Of a stretch of DNA of 64,000 bases, positions 36,901 to 51,900 are shown piece by piece (position 1 is the stretch's first letter; each line of letters begins with the position of its first letter). This stretch comes from Pipra filicauda (lineage: Eukaryota > Chordata > Aves > Passeriformes > Pipridae), in contig NW_024104316.1 in assembly GCF_003945595.2 (NCBI RefSeq), positions 1,498,208 to 1,562,207 of the forward strand, given 5' to 3'. The translations under genes were made by a program, and so were the position numbers. The notes under the pieces are model-generated. The model was not told the DNA's origin, did no database searches, and was given only the letters and a program-made list of their open reading frames with translations.

Positions 36901-39900
36901 GAAGTCATCAGTCTGCAGAGCACAGAGCAGCTCCTCCTCTGCTGTGTGGCAGCACAGAGCAATGCCAAGCCCAAGTGCAGCCCCATCTCAATGTGCTGGG
37001 GCACGACTCATGGTACTTTTCAAGGAACTGGGATGAACTTTCTCTAAGGTCTTCAGTAAAACAGTAAACAGAGCTGGAGCATCACACAGAGCAGCTCTGA
37101 CTCACCTGGTTGTTAGAAGATCTTGGTGACTGGTTCACATCCCTGAAAATAAAAAGAGAAAGAGTAGTAACCCAGTTATGTCAATTAGCTTCTCTTATTA
37201 TCCAAGTCTTCTGCCAAAAGAGATCAAACATTTTATGGTTGCTTTAGATTTTACACTCCAGCTCATATTTCTGTTTTGCCTTAGTGTAACATGGAGAGTG
37301 AGGGGAAGGTGACGAAATCCCAGCCCCTGTAGCACTGTGACTCTATCATTTGAACTATTCCTTACACTCTGAAGTTCCTTACAGAGTGGTCCCTTTGCAG
37401 GGAGAAGACTTTAGCCAGTTGTTAATGAGGACTGTTACAAAGAACAGTACACACTGATTTTTCAAATTTGTCTAAATTTGAAGCCAGGGAAGACCCTCTT
37501 AAAAAGCTTTTAAAGGTCTTATATTTTACACCAAAGAAAAAACAAGTATACACTTGTTAAAATTTAGAATTAATCAGCCTCAAATCATCTATAGTGATAC
37601 CTGCTCTCAAACTGAAGGACCTAGTGATGCACTCCAGCTTATACAGCAGACTAAAGAAAAACATTGAACTGATCCACTAATACTGCATGTCTCTACTAAA
37701 GCCACAGATCTTTGAAGGAAAGTAAACATTTGTGGTTCCCAGGCAGCATCCACTAAGCAACTTTAAAGGGACCAAGGAAAAATGAAAGTTATTTTAGAAG
37801 CCAAGAACTTCTGGGTGTCACTGTGCAGAACCACAGCCAGAAGCTTAATGCCACAGCCCATCTTTGTTGTGATCTGCACAGCTGGAGATCCAAATTATGG
37901 AGCTGTGGGAACACAAGGAGAGAGCCCTGTGCAGGAGCTGTGCTGCTCTTTTCACACTAATTCAGACAGATTTGGTCTAAACTGCCATGGGCAGGCCTTT
38001 CCAGTCATCAATTTTCACTTACAGGACATTGATATGAGCATGTTTAGAAACACACAAAAGCAGTAAGCAGGTAACAAATGATAGATATTGTTGACCAAGG
38101 GCACTGTGCCAGTGTTCAGAAGCCAATTAGAAGTGGAGGCCACTGTGATATTCCCAGCATCACAGCTCCAATGAAGCCTTCACTGAAACAAGCAAAAGAA
38201 TCCATTGTCCCCCCACAACTTCCAGTTTACTTCCCACACATTCTTCTGAGGCCCAGGCTATATTTTGGATTTTGAGTCCCAGCTGGAAAGACAGTGCAGA
38301 ACTTATTCCCGTGCCCCTGAGTGGGGATCAGTGGCAGTGTCGGAGTAACCAGCAACACTTTCTGAGGAGTTACTGCCCTTTGCACAGCGGGGTGAGGGTT
38401 GGGACCACTTGGCTGCTGCCCAGCCTCAGACCATAATGGCTACAACAGGTTGTGGCCCTGCACAGCAGGCCCCACAGCCACCTGTACTCTGGCAAGCCCA
38501 GCGTACCCATCATCCTTCTTGCCCTTCCGCTTTAGCTTCGGGGAAGCCCGGGGGGATGCCTTGACTTTCCAGTCCTTCACAGGCAGCCTCTGCGCAGATG
38601 CTTTGGCACCAAATCCACCTGATGTAGAAGCCAAGCTTGCAACTTCATCATCATGGTCACTGTGAGGGAACAGCAGGGAGAGGACACCCATCACTCGCAG
38701 TACCAGACAGCGCTGCCTTCGCCGAGTGAGGGGATGCACACGTGGCTCTTCATCCACACAGCTAAGGACACCCCCACCCTGATCTTGAACAGAGACACCT
38801 CTAGAGCTCAGCACAGGCTGCTCTGCTTTGATCCAGGTCTGCTCAGGCTGAGCTCGAGTGCTGTGTAGCAAGGCTTGAAGGGTCCCTGCATTAGGGACAG
38901 CCATGGCTCAGGCAGCGTGGTGGAACGATGCCTGTCCTTGCTGCACACACACACACACACACACAAACCCTAGGATGGCCTAGCAGGGAACCCACTCACA
39001 GCACATCCTTACAGCTTTACAGACAACAGGCACTGAACATAGAAAGCATTGCAGGAACAGAGGAGAATCAGGTGAGCCTAAGAAGTCTGTGATGCTCAGT
39101 ACCTTGGAGACTTTCACCTGCTGACCAGCTCTCCAATACAGGCTGCACATTTCAGTCTGAATTAAAGTGTGGATTACAAATGAACCCTCAGCTGTCAAAG
39201 AGGGCTGAGCATGTCAGGCACACAGAATATGCCCACAGAGCTTTAGGGAGGCTTGTGAAAGATGTCAAAAGCAAGAAACTAATTCCTGAGGCCCCCTTGC
39301 TATGTTATCTAAGGGACAGTGTTTGGAAACTGATGCCTTAGTAAGTTTTTACTGGTAATTAAATCAAGCTTGGTCCATGCTCTTAGAAGCAGCACAATCA
39401 AACCCTTCCCTACAGAAGCAAACTGGAGAGTGCACAGAGGTCAACCTCGAGACCAGTTGAAGTCATCAGAAGACTCCAGAAGCTGGGCTGCACACACACA
39501 TTAAGTCAGGAGACAAAGCAGAGGCATTCACCCCACATGTGAAGGCTTGCTGAGGACAGAAGCACAAATGCAGCCTGAACTGAGTCCATGCAGGGTGAGA
39601 GAGGGGGCTGAGCACTCTGGTACCTTTGCTCTGCACTGGCATCCTGGCTGTCATGCTGCAGCAGGTGGTAGCTGTGTCGGTGGTACGAAGAGCTCTTGTG
39701 CTTTTCTTCAACCTCATCCCTTGGGCTAGAGGGGGAAAAAAAAAAGGAAAATACCATCATGATAGACTCTTTCAGCTTGGATATTTTCTCTCTCAACGTC
39801 TCATGAGAGATCCTGACAGAAAGTCTGCAACGAAAAACAAGAGCACACCGATCTCACAGATCCAGAAAACAGCAGGTGTTGTTTAGAGGCACTGAACATT

Positions 39901-42900
39901 TGAACTTCTCCATGTGCTTTTCTGGTGGCCTTAAGAAGGGGAAGCAGCTCAGCTATGCTTCCAGCACTAACCAAGAACAATTTCCCAACAGACATTCATT
40001 CAAGACAGGTAGGCCACTACCCAAACCTGGTAGCACAGCACACTTCTGTGAATGGCATCATCTTGGGTTTGTTTTTCCTCAAGCAATACTGATCACTGGA
40101 GCAAAAATCATCAGTGCTTCTCAGTTCTTTCAAGTGTCTAACAAAGTGTGTGAATTTGATGAGTCAGCTCTAGCAGACAAACAGAATTGTAAGAGTGGAT
40201 CCAGTTTAAGTTTCATTTTTGAAAGGAAACTGCAAGTGCTTCTAGGCTGTAAGCTGGGTCTGCCTGAATCCAGTTTGCAGGATGACCTTTAAACAGAAGT
40301 GAGCAAGAGACAGCTGATCTGACATTCTGATACAAGAAGTCCTGAAGAATTAAAAGACAGAGTGGGATTGACGGGAGTTGCAAAATCCTATAAAAGTATT
40401 TTCTCAAGTTCATATTATGAGTAAAAGTGAAAACATTGTGTACAGACACAATCTTGGTGTCCTCCCAGAGCCATTGTCCATCCCAGGACAATGTTGGTGT
40501 CCTCCCATTTGGGAGCCAACTGTCCTCCCAAACAGTTGGGACTGTTTTCTGAAGCAGCATCCTCAGGTATGGAAGCACAAGGTGAGGCCTTTCTCTTGCA
40601 ATTCTGATCAGGGAACAGTCCAGGATTAGCTGAGGGACAACACTGACCTCACGGCCTGCTAGTCCTGCTCAAAAGGAAAGTATTTTCAGGCTATGAAGTG
40701 CATGTAGCCCTGGCCTAGACACTCTAGAGATGTTAGATGCTGTTCCCATCCCACTACAAGACATGGACACTAATTCTATAATGAATCCCAGCACTGCTCC
40801 AGCAGAACAACCTGTTCCTGGTAAGCATGCTAAGTGATGTTGCACCACTCTACATTTCTGCTCCATGGAGACACTGACATTCACTTTCTGACTGCTAAAG
40901 TACTTTATTTATAACACTAACTGCACAGAGCCAATCCTAGAAGAGAGATATACAATTAACCTATAACCAAACCTGTCAGTTATGTGCCAGTTGATTCAAC
41001 AAAAGCCTGCAGGAATGCATCACCTGGGGCAGAATTTACCTTGTACTAGTTTGATTTCCAGAGTGCAAAAAGAATTCCTATCTTAAGTCTCCAGGCAAAC
41101 ATGAAGGCCAATGAAGTAGACTTTCCACCTTCTTAACAGAGATCATTTATACTGCAAAAGGTATCAGTGAGCAAAAATGGTTAGAGCTGGCCTAGGAAGT
41201 TCAGGGGATAGCATACAGACAGAGGAGGGCTGACTCATCAGATCCTTTAAGGGAAAGAGGGATGAAGAACTGCTCTGAGTTAATCACAACATAAGACCTT
41301 TTCACCAAGCTGGCAATTTGACAAAGAAATTGCCCTAAGCCAGACAAACCCAAGGGATTACCTGTCTGCCATGCTGTTCCTGGTTTCTCTGGTTATGTCA
41401 GGAGCTGCTGGCCATGGCTGGCTCACAACACTGTCAGAAGACGCGTTTTCCTGAGTTAAAGCAGTCTCCAGTAATGATGGAGCATTCAGTCTGTCCACCT
41501 CCACTGGAGGCATGTCCAAAGAGTGGTGGCTATGCTCGGAATTGTGCCTGTTCCTGGGAGACAGCAAATGCAGGGCTGAGGCAGCGGAGGCCATGCTGTC
41601 TGCGTGGTGACTGGGCTCCAGCACCTCCCCAGGGAGCCCCGAGGGAGCCGCCGCGAAGCTGCGTTGCAGGGTCTCGGAAGCAATCTCTGGGATATCCTGG
41701 GACATGGCTGTGGAAGCCGAGGAAATGACGTCTGGCGAGCGCTCGCGGGTGGGAGAAGCCTGAGGCACCACCAAGGGCTCCACTTCCTGCAATTCCAGCG
41801 CTAGAGAGGAGTTTCCTGGAGCGACCTGAAGACAGAAATTAAACAAGAGCCTTCAGGGTAGTGCAAGGACACCCCGAGAACCCCCGGTACCTTACACCAA
41901 CCGCCTCTGGAATCACCTCACTGGATCCTTTCCTCATGTGATCCCTGGCTCCCACTCCTTCGTCAGATGGAAAGGGGCCCCAGGACTTGTAATGGACTCT
42001 CAGCTGGGCTAACAATACTTAAACCTATGCTAGTTTGAACCCACTTTCAAAAGAAAATGCAACACCAGTTCCACCTCCCTGCTCTGCTCCATTTTGTGAT
42101 GCAAAATGTTAGTTTTAACACTGAATACCTCCTGGACTGAGAACTTATTTCGGTTTCAAGCTTTGGTCATGATCCATTTTACACAACGCCTGGAAATGGA
42201 AATTTAGGAATAGGAAATGGCTATTTCAGACTCACCAGACCAACCAGCAGGAATAAACCCTTCCAGGTAGCACTGTCTCCTAACACAAAGGCTGACCATG
42301 TCCAGCTACTGTGACAGTGACAGCACAAGCTAGAGCTGTCTCTAGTGTCAGAAACATGCTGTTCTTACACAAGGGCAAGTTCTATTAATGTAGGTAAGTA
42401 AACTGGGCTGCAGGTCTGTGCCAGCAGCTGTGTTTTCAAAAGGGCAGACACTGTCCCTATTAATATCCAAATAAATGTAATTTCACAGAATCCTAGAAAG
42501 GTTTGGGTTGGAAGGGACCTTACAGATCATCTCATCCCAATCCCATTGCCACAGCCAGGGATGTCTTCCACTAGACCAGGTTGCTAAAATCCCCATCCAA
42601 CCTGGCCTGGAACACTTCCAGGGATGGGGCAGCCACAACTGCTCTGGGAAGTCTGTTCCAGTGCCTCACCACTCTCTGAATAAAGAATTTACTCCTAAGA
42701 CCCAAAGTAAATCTACTCTCTTCTAGTTCAAAACCACTGCCCCTTGTCCTATCACTATCTGCCTGTGTAAAAAGTCACTCTTCATCTCTTTTATAAACCC
42801 CTTTAAGCACAGAAGGGCCACAATGAGGTCTCCCTGGAGCCTTCTCTTCTCCAGGCTGAGCAAGTGCAGCTTGTACAGGCACTTGCTGTGGTCCCTTGGC

Positions 42901-45900
42901 CCATGAGAAGGAAGGGAGCAGTATTTGGAGCCTTACTGGAACAGGTGCCTTTGGTGCTAGCTTGTCAGGGAGGCCTGGGATAAGAACTGAATGACTCCTA
43001 GGACTGGTCTGGAGACTGCTGCTACTGCTACTCAGCGTGAGACTGGTGTCCAGCTGCATCTTGGGGCTCACAGCCAAGTCTTCTGATGGTCTGCTGAAAC
43101 AGAGACACCAACAAATCAAGCAGGCCAAACAAATGATACAGAACTGAATCAAACACTCCAGGTGAGGAGATGGGATACACAGGTCCATGGAGGAGCCCTT
43201 GCTCTTTCCACTGCCATCAGCTCCTCCCTGTCAACAAGCACCTTCATCTCCTAGGCCCCACAGAGCCCAAAGAGACACCAGGTGGAAACAAAAAAAGAAA
43301 AAATAAAGAGGGGCACTGCAATATCTTAGAAATTGAGGAGTCAGTGAGAGAATGGACCAGTTGTATCTTCAGTGCACACGATACAGAGGTTAGGGAGAAA
43401 AAATACCCTACAAGATAGATCTCTCCCCTTTTCTCAGCCCCTAGAAGTGAAGTTCTTGCCTGTTATGCAGCCCAACCCACTGTGACACTGGTAAGATTTT
43501 CCTACCAGTCCCAATTCTCTCCCTCTCCTTGGTGGTTGCAGTGTTCTCTTACCTGTAAACAATGACAACCCGTTGGGAGAAGCACGTAAAGCAACAAAAC
43601 TGAGATGCAATAACAGAATCCCTACGAGGCACACATGACACACTCTTGCTGGCCCCTGGGATGACAGCAGGCATGCTCCAAGTTGCATTAGGGATGCAAA
43701 GAGCTGCCCATATAGGGATGTTGGGACTCAGGCCAGTTTCTGACTTTGGTTACAGTGTCCTCTCCTACAAGACATGCTACAGCTCTGGGCCACCCTGAAG
43801 GCCTGGGCTGGTTCAGCTGCAGATGGATTGTTTAATACATGTGCTAATTACCTGGGCATAGAGGCATCCGTGACAGAAGTGCTACTCATGGCTGTGACTG
43901 CAGTCAGGGAACTGGCACTGCTGCCTGGAGAGACAGTGATCTGTAAGGAAATACACAGTGGTCAGGAGGGGACAGAGCCCAACAGCAGAACTGAACCTGA
44001 GAATGCTGGCTCCAGAAAAACGCCTGAAGAGTCTTTGGTGAAGAGAGCATAGAAAAAAAATAAGTCTGAGCACTGCTAAGGTGCTCAGGTGCTGGTTGAA
44101 GGCAAGTCCCAAAACATCCTCATCACACGAACCATGGCTGCTTTTATTGAGGAACTGCTCCCCCCAAACAAAGTGGCATTCTGGTGTGAGCTCACCAGTG
44201 CCGAGGTAGAGGGCTTATGGCAGAGAGTGGGGGTACTCCACGTGGGGTCTCACGAGTCTGAACAGCCCCAAACCTGATCATTTCAGATGTGCATTTCCAC
44301 AGGATGTGCAGGCATATTTTCTTCCATTACAGTTATATCATAACCCCAAACAACATGTGTAAACAGTAAGAGCAGTCTCCCAGCTTAGATACAGCTTTTA
44401 GCAAACCCGTATTTCCACACAGCACAGCTACATCAGCAGTTCTGCACCTAAACACAGCACCTGCAACAAAAGCTTAGGCCAGCTTAGCATTTCAGATGTG
44501 CCAACATGCCTCTACTCAGTCTGGTTACACGCAGAGAGAGTTTCCTGTGTGCTCTGCATTCAGCCAGCAGAGCCCACCAGAGTCATTACAGCCTAGAAAG
44601 AGTGCCCAGAAGTACCAAAATCCAGCCCCATCCCTTGCACCACCATAACAGTGTTGATCTCTGGTTACCTGTTGAAGAGAAGTACTTGGTGTCATGAATG
44701 CATCTGGAGTCATCAGCTTGGGCTTGGCATCGTTTGAGAGGGAAAGGAAGTCTGCTGGCACAGGCAGGTCAGCAATACGCCGCAGGTCTGGTTGAGAGCC
44801 GTGCACTGATTCTTTTTCAGATCCCAGCCCTTCTGTGCTCAGATCAGCCATATGGTCTGGAAAGGCTTCCAAGGGAAAGATACAAAGCGATTTACAGGAA
44901 CTTCCCCCCAAAACTAAAGCTTTAATTCCACAAAGTATGAACTTCTGCCATTGCACGCCATGCTCGATTCCAAAAAGAACAAGCAAAAACCCCACAACAT
45001 CCCAATCAAAGCTTAGGGCAAAGCAAATCCTGTGTTATGCTTACTCTTCATATGCTGGAGTGGATTTTATCAGGCTTTGATAATAAAATATCCAGGCTTC
45101 CTTTCTTCCCCAAATGCAAGCCCAGTTTAGCAGCCACATCCCAGAATGGTGAATGAGCTGAAAGAGCACACCACAGACAGCCCAGCCCCCTCTACTCCCA
45201 AAGCTCTGCTGTCACTCCAATCTCTTCCACCTGATAAGAGACAAACCTCAAGTTTCCTGCACAAGTGCCAAATTACCTAGGAAGGTGAACTCAAGCATGC
45301 ACAAAGCATTAGCACTCCTGGTCTAACATATCCCAAGCTCCAGACTCACACTGGGATCTAACCAACTTCCTGCTTCACTGCTAGTCCATATTCAGAACCC
45401 TTTATCCAATTACACCACTCTAGTACAAAGAGACACCCAAAACTGCCCTTCTGCTGCCCCCTGCCAACAACCTTCAAAGGCTCAGCAACACTGAAGATCA
45501 ATTTAACACACATGCTCACCAAATTCTTCATGGGAGCCATGGGAAGGCATGGGTGCACTCGTGTCAGGGCTATGAAGAGGCTGGAATCTAATCTGCACAT
45601 CCTGTAGGGCCCTGAAAAGAAACAGGCATCTCTGATCAGCTTATGAATCATCAAGAGAAGCCTCTGAAGATTTCTCTTCACTGAACTGATTCCCTTGGAA
45701 AATGCTTCAGTGTTTTCTGCCTGCCACAGAAGGAGCAGAAGCTGATCCTCACTGAGCCATGTCACGCAGGGTATTTGAGAGACCTTTCCCAGGATTTGTA
45801 CATGAGCACAAATCTTCAGCCACTGTGTACTCACGGCCACAAAAACACTAGCTTGCCACAGCACCGTTCAGGGCTCCCTCCTGGTAAGGCCATACACCCC

Positions 45901-48900
45901 ACAACTAGAAGTTTCTATGGGTCCAAGTAGCTTTTGTTATGAGCAAAAGGATTTAAGTAAGTTAAACTTCTTCAGGTCAGTGCAGGGTTAGGACAACCAC
46001 AGACAGCTGCCCATGGGAGCTGCCACACATACTCACTTGGTGTGCACACAGAAGAGTTTGATCAGCACGCCTGCTGCTGATTCAACAGCCCCAGTGCCCG
46101 GAGCACCTTCTGGAAGGGTGACAAAGGTAAAAAATGAAGTTGGATGGTAACTACAAAGTACTACAAAAACATCCCAGCAGGATGAACAAGCAGCAGACAA
46201 CCAGCACGACACAGATTCTCTTTATCAAAGAAATCCTGATCACACAGAAACCAAGTTTTCTTTGTCACTTACCTACACTCAAGTTGTCGTTCTCCTCCTC
46301 TGCTGGGAGCACCTCCGTGTGCCTCAACCGACAGCGGCTCACGGCCTGGATGCCAAAGCTCAGCACTGGGTGGGTAAGGAGGAACTCGGAGATGGAGCTG
46401 AAATAAGCCTTGCCCTCCTCTTGGTTCTGCATCAGCTCCATCACGTACAAGACCTGGAAGAATCAGAAGTGGTAAGTCACTGGGCTTCCAGAGCAGTGTA
46501 TGTGGGAGGGCTCCAAAGCCAAGCACCTGAACTAGATTTGGAACAAGGAAAATAATGGGAGAAATAAAGCCTGGGCTGTTGAAATTTGAACCCAGGGAAC
46601 CACACTCTTATCTGAGTCAATGTTGATCAGGAACTCAATCCTACTGTGCCAGACACAGGTATCTACAAATGAGAGCTTTATAGAGGGTGAGAAATAATCC
46701 CCAAGGATTCCCAGGATTAATCAGCTGAATTGTTACCTTTTGTCAGTTTATGACAAAATAGCTGAGGCCAACCTCTGTATTTTCAACCACTAACATGCAA
46801 ATCCCAACCTAGGCAGCAGTAGCAGTCACACAGAAGGCCAATTCTCCTTCAGTCACCGTAACTCACACAGCCAGCAATGAAAGGAACCACTTACTTTCCT
46901 CCGCACATCGCTCAGTATCAGGTATTCAGCAGAGAGGTCCAGACAGACTTTCAGGCTGGGAGGAGTACTCATGGAGCTGAAGATGTCAGGAGAAAAGCTA
47001 GATCCACAAATAAGAGGGAAGGGGTACAGAAAGCAAGGTAGATCAGATGATCAGAATGAGTGCTATGAAACTGCATAGTTAAAAAAACCCCCTAACAATA
47101 TCTTGAGGAGTTTACAGCCATATTACAGTGCAACCACCTGCTAGAACACAAACACCATTCCTGAAATCAGTGCTGATTTCAGCTAAGAGAGCAGCAGGGA
47201 GATCACACAGTAGGATCTAGTTATGGATCCTGAACATTTAAATGAAAGGTGACAGTTTGTTGTTACTTAACACGTTCCACATTCATAGTAGTATGACAGT
47301 CAATGCTACAGATTTAAAAACAAAAATCCACCAAATCAAAATAACCCTGTCACAGGTTTTGGACCTTCTGTAGTATAAGGTGGAAAAAGCAGCACTCAGC
47401 TGTATGTCATATTCATCTCACTTTAAGAGGGCAAATCAGAAGTGGCCTTAAGCATGTGTGTGATCAGACAGGCCATGATCCACCATCACAAAAATAAAAT
47501 TAGGGACCATAAGCTGAGTGAAGGGATGAACTAAAACACAATTTGAACTTCTGGACCCACATGGCTCAGCAAATAAGCCATGGAAAACTGCTTAAGGTCT
47601 ATCAATATAGCAGCTCCTCATGCATTTAAATGAAAACAAAGTATTAATAGGAAAAGATCTAGATTGGCTATTGAATATCAAGAATTAAAAAAACCCAAAC
47701 ATTCAAGGTGTGCAGTTTTGGAATGCCTCTCCTCATGCTACAGGTCTACAGAACAAGGCAAAGACAACAGGTCTCAGTAACACCGAGGATAAAAGGATCA
47801 ACTTCCTGGCCTCGCCAAAGCTTGACCTGACAGTGTGGCACAGCCCTGAGAGCTTTCAATGACAGGTCAGGATGGCAAAGGAGGAGGTTCAAAATGGGGC
47901 TAGAGTCTCATCAGAGACTCCATCAGAGATCAAGAATCACCTTTGCAAAGTAAGTACACCTGAAAGTTAAAAGCTTTGTAACGATCCCAAATCCACCCCT
48001 TCAGGAGAGTCAGCACCTCAACACGTACCGGACAGTCTGCAGGCAGGTCCAGGACACAGTGCACCACATCTTCAGTTCTCTGTTCTGATCAGCTCCTGTG
48101 ATGAGAAACCTCCAGAAGGGAACCCTGCAGGTACAACACATCCAAGTTCTCTTAAAGAAGATCTGATCCTTCCCATAAGGACATTTTACAGAAAAGCTCC
48201 TCACAAGCCCATAGCTGATTTTGCCCAACTGTGTCTTAAAGTTCCCAGAAGATGAAGATTAGAAACCACTACAGTTCTCAAGAACCTTAAGGCCACAACT
48301 GACTGAAGAAAGAATAAAAATAAAAGCTGTGTTTTCATCAGCTGCAGTAGAATTTCAGAAGATTAACAGGCCAGTTAAGACTGACCATACCACAAACCTG
48401 AGAGGATTCATCAATTTAGAATTTTCATTGTTTTCATGGAATTGGCACTAGGAATAAGGTCACTTCAGGCTGTGCTTCAGATCCTTATTTATTTCTCCAT
48501 CACTAGAAAACTGACTACAAAGAGGACACGACTCGCTTCTGCTACCAAGCTAAATTTTTACAAGTATGATTCAGTTACAAGGAAAAAAGGCAGAGTTAGA
48601 AGATGCTGCTGAACTTTAATACTCCAAGTACAGGATTGTGGACTTACTCTGGGTCCTGTTTTTTATGGTTGTCACAAAAGAGCAGGCAGGAAAGAGGTCT
48701 GCCATCATGGGGTTTCCACTCGTGAAGACACCTGGGAAAGAATCAGAGAAAACATCCAAGTGTGCAGGGAGTGGTTAAATGAGGAAGAAGCAGGGTCTGA
48801 ACACACAACTCCTCAGATGGCACTAAGTCAGCACCCACCAAGCATTACTGACTTGTAGCTCTTTACAGGCTTATATAAAACAAGGAGATCACAGCCCATG

Positions 48901-51900
48901 CAGGCATATACTGTGACCAATGAACAAATAAAATCCCATGTTGCCATTTGGTCTGGTGCCTTATCAAGGGTACAGTACAAAAAGAAGTCAACATTGAGAG
49001 GAACAGCTCAGAGCAGCTTCCTGCATTTACAAGGACAGTGCAAAGCACAGAACGCTTGTTTCCAGACCCTGCTCTCTGCTTTTTCCATAAGCCTATGATG
49101 CTCAGTGATACCATTCTTCAGCAACAAATTACTTTACAAACATTTATCCCGTATTTTTATAATGTCCTGAGAATTCTCCCAGAGAAAATGCTGCTGCTTC
49201 AAGAATCTTTTATTTTCCAGTTCTCCTTACCTTGGCTCGTCTTGTCCCTCAATATAGATCTGCCAGAATTTTACAAAACCATCATGGCTTGCAGTGGCCA
49301 ACACAGTTCCATCTGGAGAAAGTGCTCCCTCGCTCAAGCACTACACACAGGGGGAAAAGAGACACAGAAAAGCAATTTTATACCTTTTTTATTTGACAGA
49401 AATTTCAAATTCAAGTACAATGGATTGTGCTGCCACTGTTCTCACTGTTATTCATGTTACAAACAGAGCTCATTTTGGTTTGGGATCTTCTGGCTTTTCA
49501 CAATCACAATTGTTTCACAACTGTTTTATTTTACAGCCAACTGTCCTAAGAACTGAGACACTATAACCCAAAGAAAACCTCAGTGATTGCTTGCAATCAC
49601 CTGTGTGATGGCAGTAAAGAAAACAAAACAGGTTTGTACCGTGCTGTGGCCTTTCACCACGATGAAGCCTTCTTTGATATCGGGCACTTCCACCGGCCAG
49701 GAGCTGTTGTTCGTCCGGATGATGTCCAGATCCCACACCTCTGCCTGGAAAACAAACATGGAGGCACACAGGTTTATTTTTAAAACCACTGGTCTGTTCC
49801 CAGATCCTTATCTTATATCCTGATGTACCAACCCAATGGCTAGTATGTGACATAAACCTTCCTGTCTCCACTCAGTTGGGCCATTGGATGCTTTCCTGGC
49901 ACCCAGCTGTACACAAGTACAGGGAATTGCTCTGCTCTCGGCAGTTGTAGCTGCTGCCCACCAACCCACCCCAGGTACTGGCTCAGCCTGAACAGATGAG
50001 TGATGCCTCTTGCCCTCCACACTGTTTTTAGTGGTCCTTGCTATTTGATGGTGAGCAGAGGTTATTCTGTCCATTCTCCCGAGGCCCAGAGAATGATCAG
50101 CATGACCTCTCCTCGGAAGAGAGCAATCCCACATCTCTCTACAGGGGGATTCCCCATGGTGGGAACCTTTACAGCTCTAACCAAACCAGCTCTTTCCCCC
50201 ATTAAATTCTCTTCCTCCCCTAATAATTAGGGACAGTGTTTCAAAGGTAGGGTTTCCTTACCCTGTCCTCATGCAACAGCGCCAACGTCTGACTTCCCTC
50301 TTCCCCGCTCTCCTCGTTATCATCCGGGATGAAAGGGCACCAGATGATTCTTCGGAAGGTGTTCAGTGGGGTGTTGTCAGGTCTCTTGATGTTCACCAAG
50401 ATCTCCTCTCTGATCACCAGGGTTAAGAAATGTAACGTTCTGGCTGTGTTACCAATGCCCAGCAATAACCTGCCCAGGTTTGGTCCTCTGTTAAATACTA
50501 TCAAACCTCAAGATTTTTCGGGCCATTGATTCCAAAAGAAACCAGGTAGAAGGATTCTGCTGAGAAAGCAGCCAAGCTAGCATTTCCTCACTGGTAGAAG
50601 AGCTTAAGCTTATGAAAGTTCATGGATTCTCACAATCTTCTCTTGCAGGCTGCAGACAGTGACAGGATAAGCACAACAGGGGCACACAGCCACATGTGAA
50701 CGTGCATCCACAGGACTCCTGATGATTAAATGATTTGTCTCAGCATTGCAACACTACCACAGAGAGACAGAGGAGCTGCCATGTTGCCCCCAGCTGAGTG
50801 CTCTAGTCCACCACTACAAATCAGATCTTAACTACAACCACCTTTGCTCCAGTTGTTTTTGGAATGATGGTACATAATTAAAATTAAGAATCTACAACTT
50901 AAGATAACAGATCTCACGTGCTTCCCAAAAGTACTAACCAGTCACTCCTAGCAATTAAAAGGAAAATATTCAGGGCAATGAACACTGAAAATAAGTTTCA
51001 GGACCACCAAAAAAAGGATGACATGTTTAGAAGGATAGTAAGTGGGAGGGAAGTATTACATGCTCTTCCTCAGAGAAGTAATTCAGGAAAAAAGCTAGAA
51101 CCAGACAAGACAAACCTCTGTCACAGAGTCGAGGTGACACTGCCCACGTGCAAGGCCAGCTAGTACAGACTGACACTTCTCACTGCCTGCTTTTGCCTGG
51201 ACCAGGAGCACTGATGTGCTAGAATTTCAAGGTACATGCAATTTCAAGTGACAATTGTGCTGAATACAGGCAAAAGTTGACTGATCTGATACTCTGGAAG
51301 GGGCAGAACTATCGACCTCCCCACTGCTGTTCTGCAAAGGCTACAAACCAAACTGCGATGCGAGGCTGCGGTCGCACCTGACCGTGGCACACAGACCCGC
51401 ACGAGGCCTATTTGTGCAGGATACTGGATTTTTTCTTTATCCATGGCCAGGCGCCAGACAAAGAGGTTGCCAGCCTCGTCCAGGCACGCCAGCTGGTTGG
51501 AGTTGAGGTGGGCAAAAGCCAGGTCTGCCACGCCACCAGTGAAGCCCTTCAGCAAGGTCCGCTCCGCGGTGCTGACGCTCAGCACCCGCACCATCGCCGA
51601 GCCATTGCTGGCAGCTGCAGGAAGGACAGAGGGAGAAGTCACCATTTATGTCTCTGGTTTCCCTCCATAACTCTCATAAATCCCTCATAATTCTATAGGA
51701 TTCTCATAATTCACAGGACTATCACCCTGAGCTCGCCAAACCTCCAAGGCTGACCTCCAGTGACAGTGAATTAATTTTATTTGCAATTTAATTTTCAGGA
51801 GTCACCGACAGGCAGGTAGCTCAGATATATGTTTTGCAAGGGGAACGTAAAAAAGCATAAACATCCACCCGGCAAAAAGCACTGCTTTTTGGCTTGCATG

